From assembly GCA_028284625.1 (NCBI GenBank), contig JANQRH010000007.1, positions 115,979-179,978 on the forward strand: a stretch of DNA of 64,000 bases, in the 5' to 3' direction. A program made the position numbers and the translations under genes. Shown piece after piece: positions 54,818-63,724 of this stretch. This DNA comes from Afifellaceae bacterium (GTDB lineage Bacteria; Pseudomonadota; Alphaproteobacteria; Rhizobiales; Afifellaceae). Each line of letters begins with the position of its first letter. Positions within the stretch are counted from its first letter, which is position 1. The notes below the pieces were generated by a model that saw nothing but the letters and a program-made list of their open reading frames with translations, was not told the origin of the DNA and ran no database searches.

Positions 54818-56728
54818 ATGTTTAGGCTTCTTGTTCTGCTTGCTGTCCTCTTCGCCGCCGCGCTCGGCTTCGCCTGGCTGAAGCGGACGCCCGGCGATGT
54901 CGCACTGACGATCAACGACGCCGCCTATGTCATCGATCTGACGACGGCCACGGTTGCGCTCATCGTCCTTGTGCTGATCGGAATTGCCGTCATGGGGCTG
55001 GTGCGCTTCATTCTGCGCGCGCCGTGGCGCATGGCCCGCGGCATGCGCCATCGTAAGAACGAGACCGGCCGCGTTGCGCTCTCCAATGGCCTATTGGCGA
55101 TCGCCGCCGGCGATGTTCGCGCTGCGGAGCGCGCCACGCAGGACGCGGCGCGGCGTCTTCCCGATCAGCCGCTCACCAAATTGCTGCGTGCGCAGACGGC
55201 CCAATTGAAGGGCGACCGTACCGCCGCGCGCGAAATCTTCCGCGAGATGTCCGATGATCCCGCCACGCGTGTCGCCGGTCTGCGCGGTCTTTATATCGAG
55301 GCGGAACGCGACGGTGAGCGTGTTGCTGCTCACCAGATCGCGGAGCGGGCGCGCGCCGAGGCGCCTGCAGCCCCTTGGGCGGCCCGCGCGCTGCTTCGCC
55401 ATCAGACAGCCGCCGCCGATTGGGACGGCGCGCTCGCCACCTTGTCCGGCGGCACCGACGGGCGCGTCATCGACAAGCGCACCGCGCGCCGGCAGCGCGC
55501 CGTGATCCTCACGGCAAAGGCCTTGGCGAAGGAGGATGGCGAGCCGGATGTCGCCCGCCAGGCGGCCCTGGAGGCACACTCCTTGGCGCAGGATTTGGTT
55601 CCCGCCGCCGTCGTCGCCGGGCGGTTGCTGGCGCGTCAGGGCGACGTTCGCCGCGCCACGCGGGTGCTGGAAGCGACCTGGAAGGTGATGCCGCACCCCG
55701 ACATCGCCGAGGCCTATCTGCACGCCCGCAGCGGCGATTCCGCCGGGGACCGGCTGAAGCGCGCCGAGGCGCTCCATCGCATGCGCCCGCATGCCGATGA
55801 CGGTCGCCGCGCCGTGGCGCAAGCCGCAATGGACGCACGCGATTTCGCGCGTGCCCGCGAGGTGCTGACCCCGCTCGTCACGACGCGACCGACGCAGCGT
55901 GCGCTGATGCTGATGGCGGCGCTGGAGGAAGCGGAGAGCGGCGATGCCGGGCGCGCCCGCGGCTGGCAGGCGCGCGCCGTCTATGCGCCGCGCGATCCCG
56001 CATGGACTGCCGACAACATGGTGCTTGAGGAATGGGCGCCGATCTCGCCGACCACCGGCACGCTGGATGCAGTCGAATGGAAAGTGCCGGTCGCCGAGCT
56101 TGAAGGACCGAAGCTCGAGATCGACGCGGCTGAGCTGTCGCCGCCTACGCCGATCGAAAGCGGCGGACGCACCGGCGAGGCCGACGCACCCGTTGCGATG
56201 AATGCTGCGCCGCCGGCAGTCGCTGAGCCGAAGGACGCCGAGGCGTCGATCATCGAGGCGAAAGCCGAACCGGCGCCTGTCACGACCGACGAGGCGAAGA
56301 CGGATGCGAGCGCAGCCGAACCGGTCAATGACAAGACTGATGAGGCGAGCGAGCCGAAAGAAACAGCGTTAGCCGCACCCGCCGAGACGGTCGACGAGGC
56401 GACCTCCGATGAACATGAACCAGAGCCCGAAGAACCCACAGTCGGTCTCGGCCTGACTAAGGTCGGTGTGGCCGTCGCCCGCGAGCGCCCCGCGCGCACC
56501 GGTGACGACGCTTCGGCTGAGCCCGAAGAGGCCACGATCGTGGCGGCACCCGATGCCCCGCCGCCCATTCCCGACGGCGAGGCGGCGGCTGAGGAAGCCA
56601 AGCCCGAACGCGCCGCCGGGCCGCCGCCGCCCGACGATCCGGGCGTGGGCGGCGAAGGCGAAGACGGCGTGCGTCCGCTGCCGGGGTTCCTGAGCCGCGA
56701 GGGCGGATCGGCCGGGCGCCACGCCTGA
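54818..56728 (+). CDS. HemY-like TPR membrane protein with long acidic C-terminus
   Basis: 636 residues. Two N-terminal membrane helices (MFRLLVLLAVLFAAALGFAW and ATVALIVLVLIGIAVMGLV) and then TPR helices from ~85 to 380 (ALSNGLLAIAAGDVRAAERA, GRLLARQGDVRRATRVLEAT) are typical of the HemY_N family. The last ~230 residues are an Ala/Glu/Pro-rich low-complexity tail, disordered by composition. The gene is 11 bp after the mitofilin gene, in the usual hemCD order. Its role in haem synthesis is inferred from location only; the name should not be confused with protoporphyrinogen oxidase HemY. Confidence 0.86.
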   Translation: MFRLLVLLAVLFAAALGFAWLKRTPGDVALTINDAAYVIDLTTATVALIVLVLIGIAVMGLVRFILRAPWRMARGMRHRKNETGRVALSNGLLAIAAGDVRAAERATQDAARRLPDQPLTKLLRAQTAQLKGDRTAAREIFREMSDDPATRVAGLRGLYIEAERDGERVAAHQIAERARAEAPAAPWAARALLRHQTAAADWDGALATLSGGTDGRVIDKRTARRQRAVILTAKALAKEDGEPDVARQAALEAHSLAQDLVPAAVVAGRLLARQGDVRRATRVLEATWKVMPHPDIAEAYLHARSGDSAGDRLKRAEALHRMRPHADDGRRAVAQAAMDARDFARAREVLTPLVTTRPTQRALMLMAALEEAESGDAGRARGWQARAVYAPRDPAWTADNMVLEEWAPISPTTGTLDAVEWKVPVAELEGPKLEIDAAELSPPTPIESGGRTGEADAPVAMNAAPPAVAEPKDAEASIIEAKAEPAPVTTDEAKTDASAAEPVNDKTDEASEPKETALAAPAETVDEATSDEHEPEPEEPTVGLGLTKVGVAVARERPARTGDDASAEPEEATIVAAPDAPPPIPDGEAAAEEAKPERAAGPPPPDDPGVGGEGEDGVRPLPGFLSREGGSAGRHA

Positions 56729-56754
56729 CGCGCCTAAGGCCTAGCGCTCGAACC

Positions 56755-56783
56755 TTGCCGCCTCCCGCACCAAATAGTATGGA
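56755..56783 (+). promoter_or_regulatory. Predicted promoter of tRNA-Thr
   Basis: TTGCCG (56755-56760) and TATGGA (56778-56783) are separated by 17 bases, about 10 bp before the tRNA. The -35 box is only moderately close to consensus. Confidence 0.45.
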
Positions 56784-56792
56784 GGCGCCGAA

Positions 56793-56868
56793 GCCGCATT
56801 AGCTCAGTTGGTAGAGCATCGCATTCGTAATGCGAGGGTCGCTGGTTCGAGTCCGGCATGCGGCACCA
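56793..56868 (+). tRNA. tRNA-Thr (anticodon CGU)
   Basis: 76 bases: acceptor GCCGCAU pairs with AUGCGGC, D-arm AGCUCAGUUGGUAGAGC, anticodon loop UUCGUAA, T-arm GGUUCGAGUCC, encoded CCA. It marks the left edge of a likely acquired segment. I do not see a second copy of its 3' end before 59.5 kb. Confidence 0.96.
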
Positions 56869-57012
56869 GGCCCCTTTCCCATAGCGGCATATAACTCCTC
56901 ATTTATCGAGTTATTACAAAAGGTTAGCACCGTCTGATACCATCCACAATTGCCCATGGGACACTCAACCCACGGGGCATCGCGATGCTCCCCAACCGCG
57001 GGAGATTTCGCG

Positions 57013-57189
57013 ATGCGGATTATCGACTGGAAAGTGCTCAAGACGATGGTGCCTTACTCTCGTCAGCACATAGCGCGGCTCGAAGCGGCCGGGACGTTCC
57101 CCAAGCGGGTTCCGCTCGGTCAGTGCCGGGTTGGCTGGGTGTATGACGAAGTCGTCGCCTGGATCGAAGAGCGCATGAAAGACCGATGA
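57013..57189 (+). CDS. AlpA-like DNA-binding protein
   Basis: 58 residues from ATG 57013 (MRIIDWKVLKTMVPYSRQHI), with GGGAGA upstream. The sequence YSRQHIARLEAAGTFPKRVP and WVYDEVVAWIEERMKDR is the AlpA/excisionase-type winged HTH pattern. AlpA-like proteins control excision or integrase genes of prophages and islands. No integrase is next to it, so it may be a remnant of an element that entered at tRNA-Thr. Confidence 0.82.
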   Translation: MRIIDWKVLKTMVPYSRQHIARLEAAGTFPKRVPLGQCRVGWVYDEVVAWIEERMKDR

Positions 57190-57216
57190 CCCACTGAGCT
57201 CCCAGCAACGGGAGAC

Positions 57217-57242
57217 GGGGGATGGTGGGAACACCATCCCCC
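57217..57242 (+). terminator. Strong hairpin after the AlpA-like gene
   Basis: GGGGGATGGTG (57217-57227), loop GGAA, and CACCATCCCCC (57232-57242) form an 11-bp perfect stem 27 bp after the stop, followed by ACCTTTAA with a short T-run. Probable intrinsic terminator. Confidence 0.7.
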
Positions 57243-57295
57243 ACCTTTAATGCTATTGGCCGGACTGCTGCTGAGCTGAGAATCTAGGCGAAGGG

Positions 57296-58039
57296 TCAAA
57301 CCGTTGCTATCAGAGCGCCTTCGTCAAATAAGGTTCTCCGCACCACAGGCCTGATCTCGTCGGGAACGATCCAGGCGAACACATCCTCCTTGACACTCAG
57401 AAGCTCTCCGCGTGCGCCTTTTTCGATCCAATCGCGAAGCGGCTCGCCCTCGATCCGCTGATCGAGGTGCGCTGGCGAGAGGACGTTGAGGTCGTAGACG
57501 TCGTGGAGCTTGCCTTTGAGGTGCTCCTGAGTTCGCCTCAAGCTGTGGCCAAGGTCGTGGACTCGTCTAGAATCTTCTCGGGACAGGCTGGTAGTTGAGG
57601 TGCCAAAAGGAAACGCTAGTGCAGCCAGGCCACGCTCTAGGTGAGAGAATCCGTACCGTGGCGTTACGAACTCACAAAGCAGTCGCAAATGGCAGACGAG
57701 TTCGCTGGTGGAGAATCCAGTTTGCAATTTCGCCACGGAATAGCGACGTTCCTTCCCATTGAAGTTTAGATGCGACCTCACATTCCTGAAGTCGCCGTCG
57801 ATCGGTTCGTCTAGCGCTATCCAGTCATAGCTCGTGAATGGCGTTACGATATCGAGCAGTCGGTGCTTCTTGTGCAACGTGCGTCGTCGTTCCTTGTTCT
57901 CTTCAGGAACGTAGACCGTCAGTTTGTTCGGTGTGATCCGGGCGTCCTCAACGAAGCGAACTAAAACGCCCGGATGCTTTGCTAGGTCGAAGTCCTCATG
58001 CCAGCCGTAGACCGCAAGGAACCGCAGAAGTTCAGTCAT
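57296..58039 (-). CDS. Unknown protein, candidate immunity protein of the upstream nuclease-type toxin
   Basis: 247 residues: MTELLRFLAVYGWHEDFDLA and then a mixed alpha/beta protein with no motif I can name. It begins 10 bp after the stop of the toxin-like fragment (58050-58406) on the same strand. That spacing and order (toxin C-terminus, then a small acidic to neutral protein) are typical of polymorphic toxin/immunity pairs. Lower GC than the core genes. The role is inferred from position only. Confidence 0.5.
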   Translation of the reverse strand: MTELLRFLAVYGWHEDFDLAKHPGVLVRFVEDARITPNKLTVYVPEENKERRRTLHKKHRLLDIVTPFTSYDWIALDEPIDGDFRNVRSHLNFNGKERRYSVAKLQTGFSTSELVCHLRLLCEFVTPRYGFSHLERGLAALAFPFGTSTTSLSREDSRRVHDLGHSLRRTQEHLKGKLHDVYDLNVLSPAHLDQRIEGEPLRDWIEKGARGELLSVKEDVFAWIVPDEIRPVVRRTLFDEGALIATV

Positions 58040-58049
58040 ACCGTTTCGA

Positions 58050-58406
58050 CTATTTGAACGGATTCAGGATGAAGCCAATTGCACTCTGTCCGCCAGAGGA
58101 ACCTCCAGAACCTGCCCGACCGACCCTCGTGTTGTCCCTGGACATTGCGTCGTCAAGCACTGTTTCGACTGTTCGGTCTGGTATAGACCGATTCATGCTA
58201 CTCAGTTTCTCCAGCTGTGATACTGTTGTCTGACTCGGCGACGCCACCTCCCCTATATAGACATCTCCGTTCTTGAGCACCACGACAACATCAGGCAGAC
58301 GCCTGTCAGCCACGTCGGAGAAGATCGAACTCAGCCTACGATTATAGTGGACCGAGGCGATGTTTTCCGCCCCAACCTGCGCAGCTATGTCGCGTGCGAG
58401 GTTTTC
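58050..58406 (-). pseudogene. C-terminal fragment of a restriction-endonuclease-fold toxin
   Basis: The frame is open from 58406, right after an in-frame TAG (58407-58409), to the stop at 58050. It has no ATG; the first possible start is GTG 58313, which yields 87 residues. The translation from the TAG on reads as protein (ENLARDIAAQVGAENIAS, then HYNRRLSSIF), so the gene is probably a decapitated remnant. RRLPDVVVVLKNGDVYIGEV with ASPSQT resembles the REase-type toxin domains at the C-termini of polymorphic toxins (RRxPDVxVV...EVxS), related to the PD-(D/E)xK fold, although the usual Lys is replaced by Ala/Ser. The N-terminal delivery part is missing. Confidence 0.5.
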
Positions 58407-58461
58407 CTATGAGCGACGAGCGGGATAGAAGGTGGCGGGCAGAGCGCCCTCCAGCCTAGCC

Positions 58462-59388
58462 TCAGGAACAGGCGGCCTGAGAGATTGTGAACTGGTCGAC
58501 GCGTCGCCGTCCGGAATCATGAAGCACGTATTCGTATTGCCCGCCGAGGCGAAGCGCAGCGTTCGATTCTGCGCGAGTACAGGCGCGCCGCCGCAGTTCG
58601 GCGTCGATTTGGTCGGCTTCTGCTTCGCTCAGGCCTGACGCGAGGCGGTAACGCAGCCGCAGCTTCATGCCCGATGCTTCCACAGCGAACAAAACAGCGC
58701 CCGCAACGTCTTCGACTGGCAAAGATCGTTCCCAAAGCTCCGCCATCTCCGCGAGAGCATCTTCGACAACCGCCTGTCTTTGCGACCGGCTGAGCGCCGA
58801 GGCGTCAATGGCGCCCAGATCCGGCAGGCCGGAGGCAGAGGCTGACTGACTTTGTGGAACTGCCGACCGCGGCCGGACGCCCAGCATCTGATTGACGGCG
58901 GCGAACTGACTTTGTGCGTTGACGGGCAAGCTCGCGATCTCGTCGGGCCGCAGCATCCGTCCGCTGGCGGAGCCCTGATCGGACTCGCGCTCCATGCCAG
59001 GAGGCTCTTTCGGCAGTGTCCCCCTATAGGGGTCCTTTGAAAGCTCCTGGCTAACCTCTTTGAACCGGCTCGATAGTTCTTCCGCCAGTTGCGTGGCTTC
59101 GGCGAAGCTTTGTACGCGGCCGTTCTCAGGCGCTCCACCAAGTTGGCGTTCAGCCATCGCAAAGTGGATCTGCAAGTCGGTGGTCAATTGCAGCAGTTCA
59201 GTAGGGCTGAGCGTCTGCCCAGCTCCGGCGAATAGCTCGGCGACGTTGGCCTGCGCGAGCACGAGCTCCTCATCGGCGCTCCGATCTCGGTGTCCATCCC
59301 GCACAATTGAGAATCCCGCAACGGCGGCAAAACCGACTGCCGCTGCGGCGACGATGGATGCGGCTGCGCCTGCGAATCGAAGCGTCAT
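58462..59388 (-). CDS. Hypothetical membrane-anchored protein
   Basis: 308 residues. Residues 5-30 form a membrane helix or signal (AAASIVAAAAVGFAAVAGFS). The remainder is likely periplasmic and helical, with LAQANVAELFAGAGQTLSPT and RSQRQAVVEDALAEMAELWE; the C-terminus has two Cys. No family recognised. It lies 55 bp upstream of the toxin fragment on the same strand and could be part of the same acquired block. Confidence 0.55.
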   Translation of the reverse strand: MTLRFAGAAASIVAAAAVGFAAVAGFSIVRDGHRDRSADEELVLAQANVAELFAGAGQTLSPTELLQLTTDLQIHFAMAERQLGGAPENGRVQSFAEATQLAEELSSRFKEVSQELSKDPYRGTLPKEPPGMERESDQGSASGRMLRPDEIASLPVNAQSQFAAVNQMLGVRPRSAVPQSQSASASGLPDLGAIDASALSRSQRQAVVEDALAEMAELWERSLPVEDVAGAVLFAVEASGMKLRLRYRLASGLSEAEADQIDAELRRRACTRAESNAALRLGGQYEYVLHDSGRRRVDQFTISQAACS

Positions 59389-59560
59389 GATTGCCCGCGA
59401 ATTGTCACGGCTGAAGCGACACAGCGCTTGCTATCCAGACTGATCGAAACGTCCTAATTTTCTCTTCAACGCTTAAATGAGCGGAGCGGCCGAGGCGGTA
59501 ACAGAGCTGGATGCCCGCCTGTTCAGCCTGCGTGCTGTCGATTGTGACGGCGGCCTGTCT

Positions 59561-60310
59561 TCAATAAATACTTGCGCCGCTGTCGAGCCGCAGGACCGCG
59601 CCGGTGACTTTGCGGGACTCATCGCTCGCCAGATAGAGCGCAAGGGCTGCGACGTCTTCCGGTTCAGAAGGACCAAGCAGCGATTTTTGATAGATCGGAT
59701 TGTCTTCCTTGATCATGGCCGCGACGCGCTCCGTGAGGACGACGCCCGGCGCCATCACATTGGCGCGGATATTGTGCTTTGCCCATTGCATGGCGATGGC
59801 GCGCGTCATGGCGAGAACCCCGCCCTTGGACGCGGTGTAGGCGTCCGCGCCATGCGTACCGATGACGGCGCGGAGCGACGAGATGTTGATGATCGAGCCG
59901 CCGCCTTGGCGCTTCATCTCCGGGATTATCTTGCGGCAGCAAAGCAGCGTGCCGAAGAGGTCGACGCGAATGGTGCGCCAGAATTCGTCGAGCGCCAGCT
60001 CCGTCACCGGACCGTCGCGCGTGGAGCCGCCGCCGGCGCTGTTGAAAAGCACGTCGATCTTGCCGAACGCGTCAATCCCGGCGGCAACCATGGCGTCCAC
60101 GCTCGCCTCGTCGCCGACATCGACGCTCACCGCGATCGCCGCTCCGCCGGCATCCTTGATTGTCGCGACAACCTGCTCGGCAGCCTCGACGTTATAGTCG
60201 GCGACGATGATCTCAGCGCCCTCGGTTGCGAACAGCGTCGCCGAGGCGCGGCCGATCCCATTGCCGCCGCCGGTGATCAGGCATGTCTTTCCGCTGAGTC
60301 TGGCCAACAT
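59561..60310 (-). CDS. Short-chain dehydrogenase/reductase 1
   Basis: 249 residues of the classical SDR family. Cofactor motif TGGGNGIGRASATLF, acidic residue in IIVADYNVE (prefers NAD), NSAGGG, active-site Ser in INISSLRAV and YTASKGGVLAMTR. The C-terminal DSGASIY replaces the usual VDGG ending. It follows SDR 2 by 24 bp in the minus-strand cluster with the sulfatase, and would oxidise an alcohol made or released there. Confidence 0.9.
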   Translation of the reverse strand: MLARLSGKTCLITGGGNGIGRASATLFATEGAEIIVADYNVEAAEQVVATIKDAGGAAIAVSVDVGDEASVDAMVAAGIDAFGKIDVLFNSAGGGSTRDGPVTELALDEFWRTIRVDLFGTLLCCRKIIPEMKRQGGGSIINISSLRAVIGTHGADAYTASKGGVLAMTRAIAMQWAKHNIRANVMAPGVVLTERVAAMIKEDNPIYQKSLLGPSEPEDVAALALYLASDESRKVTGAVLRLDSGASIY

Positions 60311-60334
60311 TGCCCCCTAGTCTCGCTTCTGCGG

Positions 60335-61084
60335 TTAGTCTCGCTGCTCGATCGGCGTGATGGCGACGCCGCCGACGGCCTGCTCCGTCGGTAAGAGCTC
60401 GATCGTCGAGACGTTGACATGCGGCGGCGCGCGAAGCGCAAAGAGGATGGCGTCGGCAATATCCTCCGGCTGCAGCTCGCGGATTGCCGATCGCCCCATC
60501 GCCTCCAGCTTGTCCTTGTCGCCGGTTGCAGCCTGATAGAACTCCGACGACACCCGTCCCGGACAAATCTCGGTGACACGGATGTTGGAGCCGCGGAGCT
60601 CAAAGCGCAGGTTCTGGCTGAAGCGGTGAATGGCGGACTTTGCGCCGCCATAAAGCGCGGAGATCAGCGTGTGGAGCCCGGCGATGGAGCCGACATTGAC
60701 GATATGGCCGCGCCCGCGTTCGCGCATCCCGGGGATCACGAGAGCGGTCAGCTGAACAGGTGCCGCGAGGTTGATGTCGATCGCCTCTTGGATGCCCGCC
60801 GCGTCAAGGCTCTCAAGCCCCGTGATGCCGTGTCCGACGCCGGCATTGTTGATGAGGATGTCGGGCTGAAAGCCTTCAAATTCGGCGGCGATGCGATCCG
60901 TGTCGCGCACATCGGCGGCGACCCATGCACAGCCGGTCTCGTCCGCCAGGCTGCGCAGCCGGTCTTCGCGGCGCGCCACCGCCAGCACCGCAAAGCCCGC
61001 CGCCGATAGCGCTTTTGAGGTCGCCGCGCCGATGCCGCTCGTGGCGCCGGTCACGACGGCTTTCTTCAAGGTCGGAGCGTTCAT
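60335..61084 (-). CDS. Short-chain dehydrogenase/reductase 2
   Basis: 249 residues from ATG 61084 (MNAPTLKKAVVTGATSGIGA). TGATSGIG cofactor loop, VARREDRL with Arg for NADP preference, NNAGVGHG, VNVGSIAG for the Ser and YGGAKSAIHRF for the YxxxK pair. Similar to YdfG/serine 3-dehydrogenase-type SDRs. It lies between the sulfatase and SDR 1, 8 bp after the sulfatase stop. Confidence 0.9.
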   Translation of the reverse strand: MNAPTLKKAVVTGATSGIGAATSKALSAAGFAVLAVARREDRLRSLADETGCAWVAADVRDTDRIAAEFEGFQPDILINNAGVGHGITGLESLDAAGIQEAIDINLAAPVQLTALVIPGMRERGRGHIVNVGSIAGLHTLISALYGGAKSAIHRFSQNLRFELRGSNIRVTEICPGRVSSEFYQAATGDKDKLEAMGRSAIRELQPEDIADAILFALRAPPHVNVSTIELLPTEQAVGGVAITPIEQRD

Positions 61085-61092
61085 CGCGGGCT

Positions 61093-62631
61093 TCAGGATC
61101 GGGTGTCGTCTACTGACCCGTCCCAGCCGTCCGGCGCTTCGGGAAAGAACACCATGTCGCCCTTCGGGTTGAGCGGCGGCACGGGCCATTGATGGCCGCG
61201 CGTGAATGACAGGCCGCGATTGGGGCCGGGATTATAGCGGCGCGCCGGCTCGCCTGTGAACGCGCCGTCCGTCAGCCATTTTTCGTCGGAGCCGTACATC
61301 GCGCTCTGCATCAGGCCCTTCAGGTGTCCCAGCGCATTGGAATGCGCCGGATCGTCCGCCAAATCGACCATCTCGTCGGGGTCCTCGTCGATATCGAAGA
61401 GCTGGAACTGGTTGCCGACGGGATAGTAGATCAGTTTGTAGCGCTGATCACGCACCATGCGCGCGCTCGCTGCGGCTTCACCGAACTCGCCGTAAAGATG
61501 GTCGCGGCGTTCGCTGGAGATCACGGAGCGACCCTCGACCGTCTCCGGAACGTCGATCCCGGCAAGTTCGAGCAGCGTCGGCATGACGTCCTGCAGCCCG
61601 ACCAGCCGGTCGTCGGTGCGTCTGAATCCGACGCGGCGATCGTTCTCCACGCCCATCAGGATCATCGGTACGCCCGCCGACCATTCATAGAAGGTCTGCT
61701 TGGCCCACATGTTGTGATTGCCGAGCATGTCGCCATGGTCGGACGTGAACATGATGATCGTGTTGTCGAGAATGCCCTCCTCGCGGATGGTGCCGATCAG
61801 CGCGCCGATCTGCTGATCGATATGCGTGCACAGCGCATAGAAAGCGCGGCGCGCCCATTCGATCTCGCGGTCGGAATAGACGGAGCGTGATTGCACGCCC
61901 TGCACCATGTAGGGCAGCGTCTCCGTTTGCTGCGCCCACGCCCCGCAGACCGGCCGGTCGATTTCCACGTCTCGGTAATAATCCAGAAAACGCTGCGGCG
62001 GCACCAGCGGCGGATGCGGATGGCGGTAGCCAATATACCAGAAGGCCGGGCGCTTTGGGTCGCGGCGGCGCACGTAGCGCTGCATCGTCTCCGTCGCCCA
62101 ATTGGTGGCATGCACCTCCTCCGGCAGATGCCAAGGCGTCGCATGATAGGCGTTGTTGCTCATGCCGTGGCCGTATTGGCGTCCGACATAGCCCTTGTCG
62201 CCGAGAAAAATCTCGTAATCGTCGGTGACGCCGTACATCGTGCGGCCTTCGTCATCGAGCTGCACGTCGTCGAAGCCGATACGGTCACGCTGCGGATAGG
62301 TGTGCGTCTTGCCGACCGCGTAAGCCTGATAGCCGGAATCGCGGAAGGTCTGGGCAAGCGTCGGCAGGCCCGGCTCCATGGGGCGATAGGGCTGGAAGGT
62401 GCGGTCGCCGTGCTTCCGCGCCGTCGTGCCGGTCATCAAGGTGCGGCGCGCCGGCAGGCAGACCGGATGCTCCGAATAGCAATTGGTGAAGCGGACGCCG
62501 TTCTTGCAAAGCGTGTTGAGCACCGGCGTGTGGATCAACGGATGCCCGGCCGCGCCCAGAAGCGGTGCCGACCAATGATCGGTCACGATCAGAAGCACAT
62601 TGGGCTGGGTCGGATTATCGGGCTTGGTCAC
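61093..62631 (-). CDS. Type I sulfatase, cytoplasmic
   Basis: 512 residues. The active-site motif CLPAR (Cys58, in HPVCLPARRTLMTGTTA) is the C-x-P-x-R site matured to formylglycine; LIVTDHW and FTSDHGDMLGNHNMW supply calcium ligands. No signal peptide is present (MTKPDNPTQPNVLLIVTDH), so the enzyme should act in the cytoplasm on an imported sulfate or phosphonate ester. A formylglycine-generating enzyme or anSME is required and is not in this window. It is clustered with two SDRs and a TctC binding protein. Confidence 0.93.
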   Translation of the reverse strand: MTKPDNPTQPNVLLIVTDHWSAPLLGAAGHPLIHTPVLNTLCKNGVRFTNCYSEHPVCLPARRTLMTGTTARKHGDRTFQPYRPMEPGLPTLAQTFRDSGYQAYAVGKTHTYPQRDRIGFDDVQLDDEGRTMYGVTDDYEIFLGDKGYVGRQYGHGMSNNAYHATPWHLPEEVHATNWATETMQRYVRRRDPKRPAFWYIGYRHPHPPLVPPQRFLDYYRDVEIDRPVCGAWAQQTETLPYMVQGVQSRSVYSDREIEWARRAFYALCTHIDQQIGALIGTIREEGILDNTIIMFTSDHGDMLGNHNMWAKQTFYEWSAGVPMILMGVENDRRVGFRRTDDRLVGLQDVMPTLLELAGIDVPETVEGRSVISSERRDHLYGEFGEAAASARMVRDQRYKLIYYPVGNQFQLFDIDEDPDEMVDLADDPAHSNALGHLKGLMQSAMYGSDEKWLTDGAFTGEPARRYNPGPNRGLSFTRGHQWPVPPLNPKGDMVFFPEAPDGWDGSVDDTRS

Positions 62632-62727
62632 GAGTGTCGTCCTTCGCGCGAGATGAGCGCGGCTAACGCCGGTGGCGATACCGGTAAAATGCCGGCCGGA
62701 TCACAAAGGCCCGGCCGGCACGAGGCA

Positions 62728-63663
62728 CTATTTCACGAGGCCGGCGTCCCTGAGGAGTTGGCCGTTCATCTCGTAGGCGCTCTTGAAGAACGCGGAGAAT
62801 TCCGCGCTGTTCATATGCCGGATTTCCCGGTTGGCCTTGGTCATGTTCTCAACGAAGCGGTCGGTGGTGACGGCCGCCTCACAGGTCTCGTCGAGCTTCG
62901 CCACCACATCCCCAGGCGTTCCGGCCGGTGCAAAGAGCCCCATCCACACCGCGACGTCGGCTTCGTGTCCAAGCTCGCCGAGCGTCGGGACGTCGGGGTG
63001 AATTTCGGAGCGTTCCGGCGACAAGATGGCGATGGCGCGCCAGCCGAACTTCACGTCAAAATCGGAGAACCAGGCGGTCGCGTGGGCGCGGCCACCATTG
63101 ATCTCCGTAGCGATGTCACCGCCGCCCTTGGTCGGCAGATATTGCATGTTGGTGCCGAGCATCGAGTTGAGAGCGACCGACGTGACATGCGCCATGGAAC
63201 CCGGTCCGGCGCCTGCGAAGATCAACCCATCGCCGTTCGCTGCGGCGACGAAGTCGTCGAGCGTCTGGATGGGGCTTTCATTGGCGACGACCAGATAGAA
63301 CGGGCCGGACGCCACCATGCAGATCGGATTCCAGCTATCGGCGTTGTAGCTGGTCTTCTTCAAGTGTGGCTGCGTCGTTGTTGTGCCGACAGGCATGAAG
63401 CCGAGGCTGTAACCGTCGGCATTCGCCTGCGAGAGCTGTGTGGCGCCAACCGTGCCGCCCGCGCCGTCGACATTGCTGACCACGACCGACGCGCCGAGGA
63501 TTTCTTCCATTTCCGCGGCGAGGAACCGCGCCGGAACGTCGGCGCCGCCTCCGGCGATGAAGGGCACCATGACGGAAATGGAATGCTCCGGGTAATCCGC
63601 CAGGCTGGCGGTCGATGAGGCCACCAGTCCGACGGCGGCCATTATTCCAAGCGCTGCGCGCAT
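62728..63663 (-). CDS. TctC-family substrate-binding protein, no permease nearby
   Basis: 311 residues with a signal peptide (LGIMAAVGLVASSTASLA). Mature motifs: ISVMVPFIAGGGADVPARFL and NVDGAGGTVGATQLSQANAD (the G-A-G-G-x-x-G ligand loop). It is the first gene of a minus-strand unit followed by the sulfatase and two SDRs. No tctA/tctB is within the window on this side; the orphan may use a permease elsewhere, as many Bug proteins do. It is divergent from a LacI-type regulator. Confidence 0.88.
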   Translation of the reverse strand: MRAALGIMAAVGLVASSTASLADYPEHSISVMVPFIAGGGADVPARFLAAEMEEILGASVVVSNVDGAGGTVGATQLSQANADGYSLGFMPVGTTTTQPHLKKTSYNADSWNPICMVASGPFYLVVANESPIQTLDDFVAAANGDGLIFAGAGPGSMAHVTSVALNSMLGTNMQYLPTKGGGDIATEINGGRAHATAWFSDFDVKFGWRAIAILSPERSEIHPDVPTLGELGHEADVAVWMGLFAPAGTPGDVVAKLDETCEAAVTTDRFVENMTKANREIRHMNSAEFSAFFKSAYEMNGQLLRDAGLVK

Positions 63664-63724
63664 AAATATCCTCCCTCGTTATGGAGTAGAGACGGAGGCT
63701 AGCCAGCCGCCGGAGGCCTGGCTA

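Noticed and set aside
56799..57041. 80-residue minus-strand frame
   Set aside because: Its C-terminal part is the complement of tRNA-Thr (the CRTRTSDPRIT pattern is a well-known tRNA artefact).
61891..63618. 575-residue plus-strand frame
   Set aside because: Runs antisense through the sulfatase and the TctC gene, both with firm family motifs.
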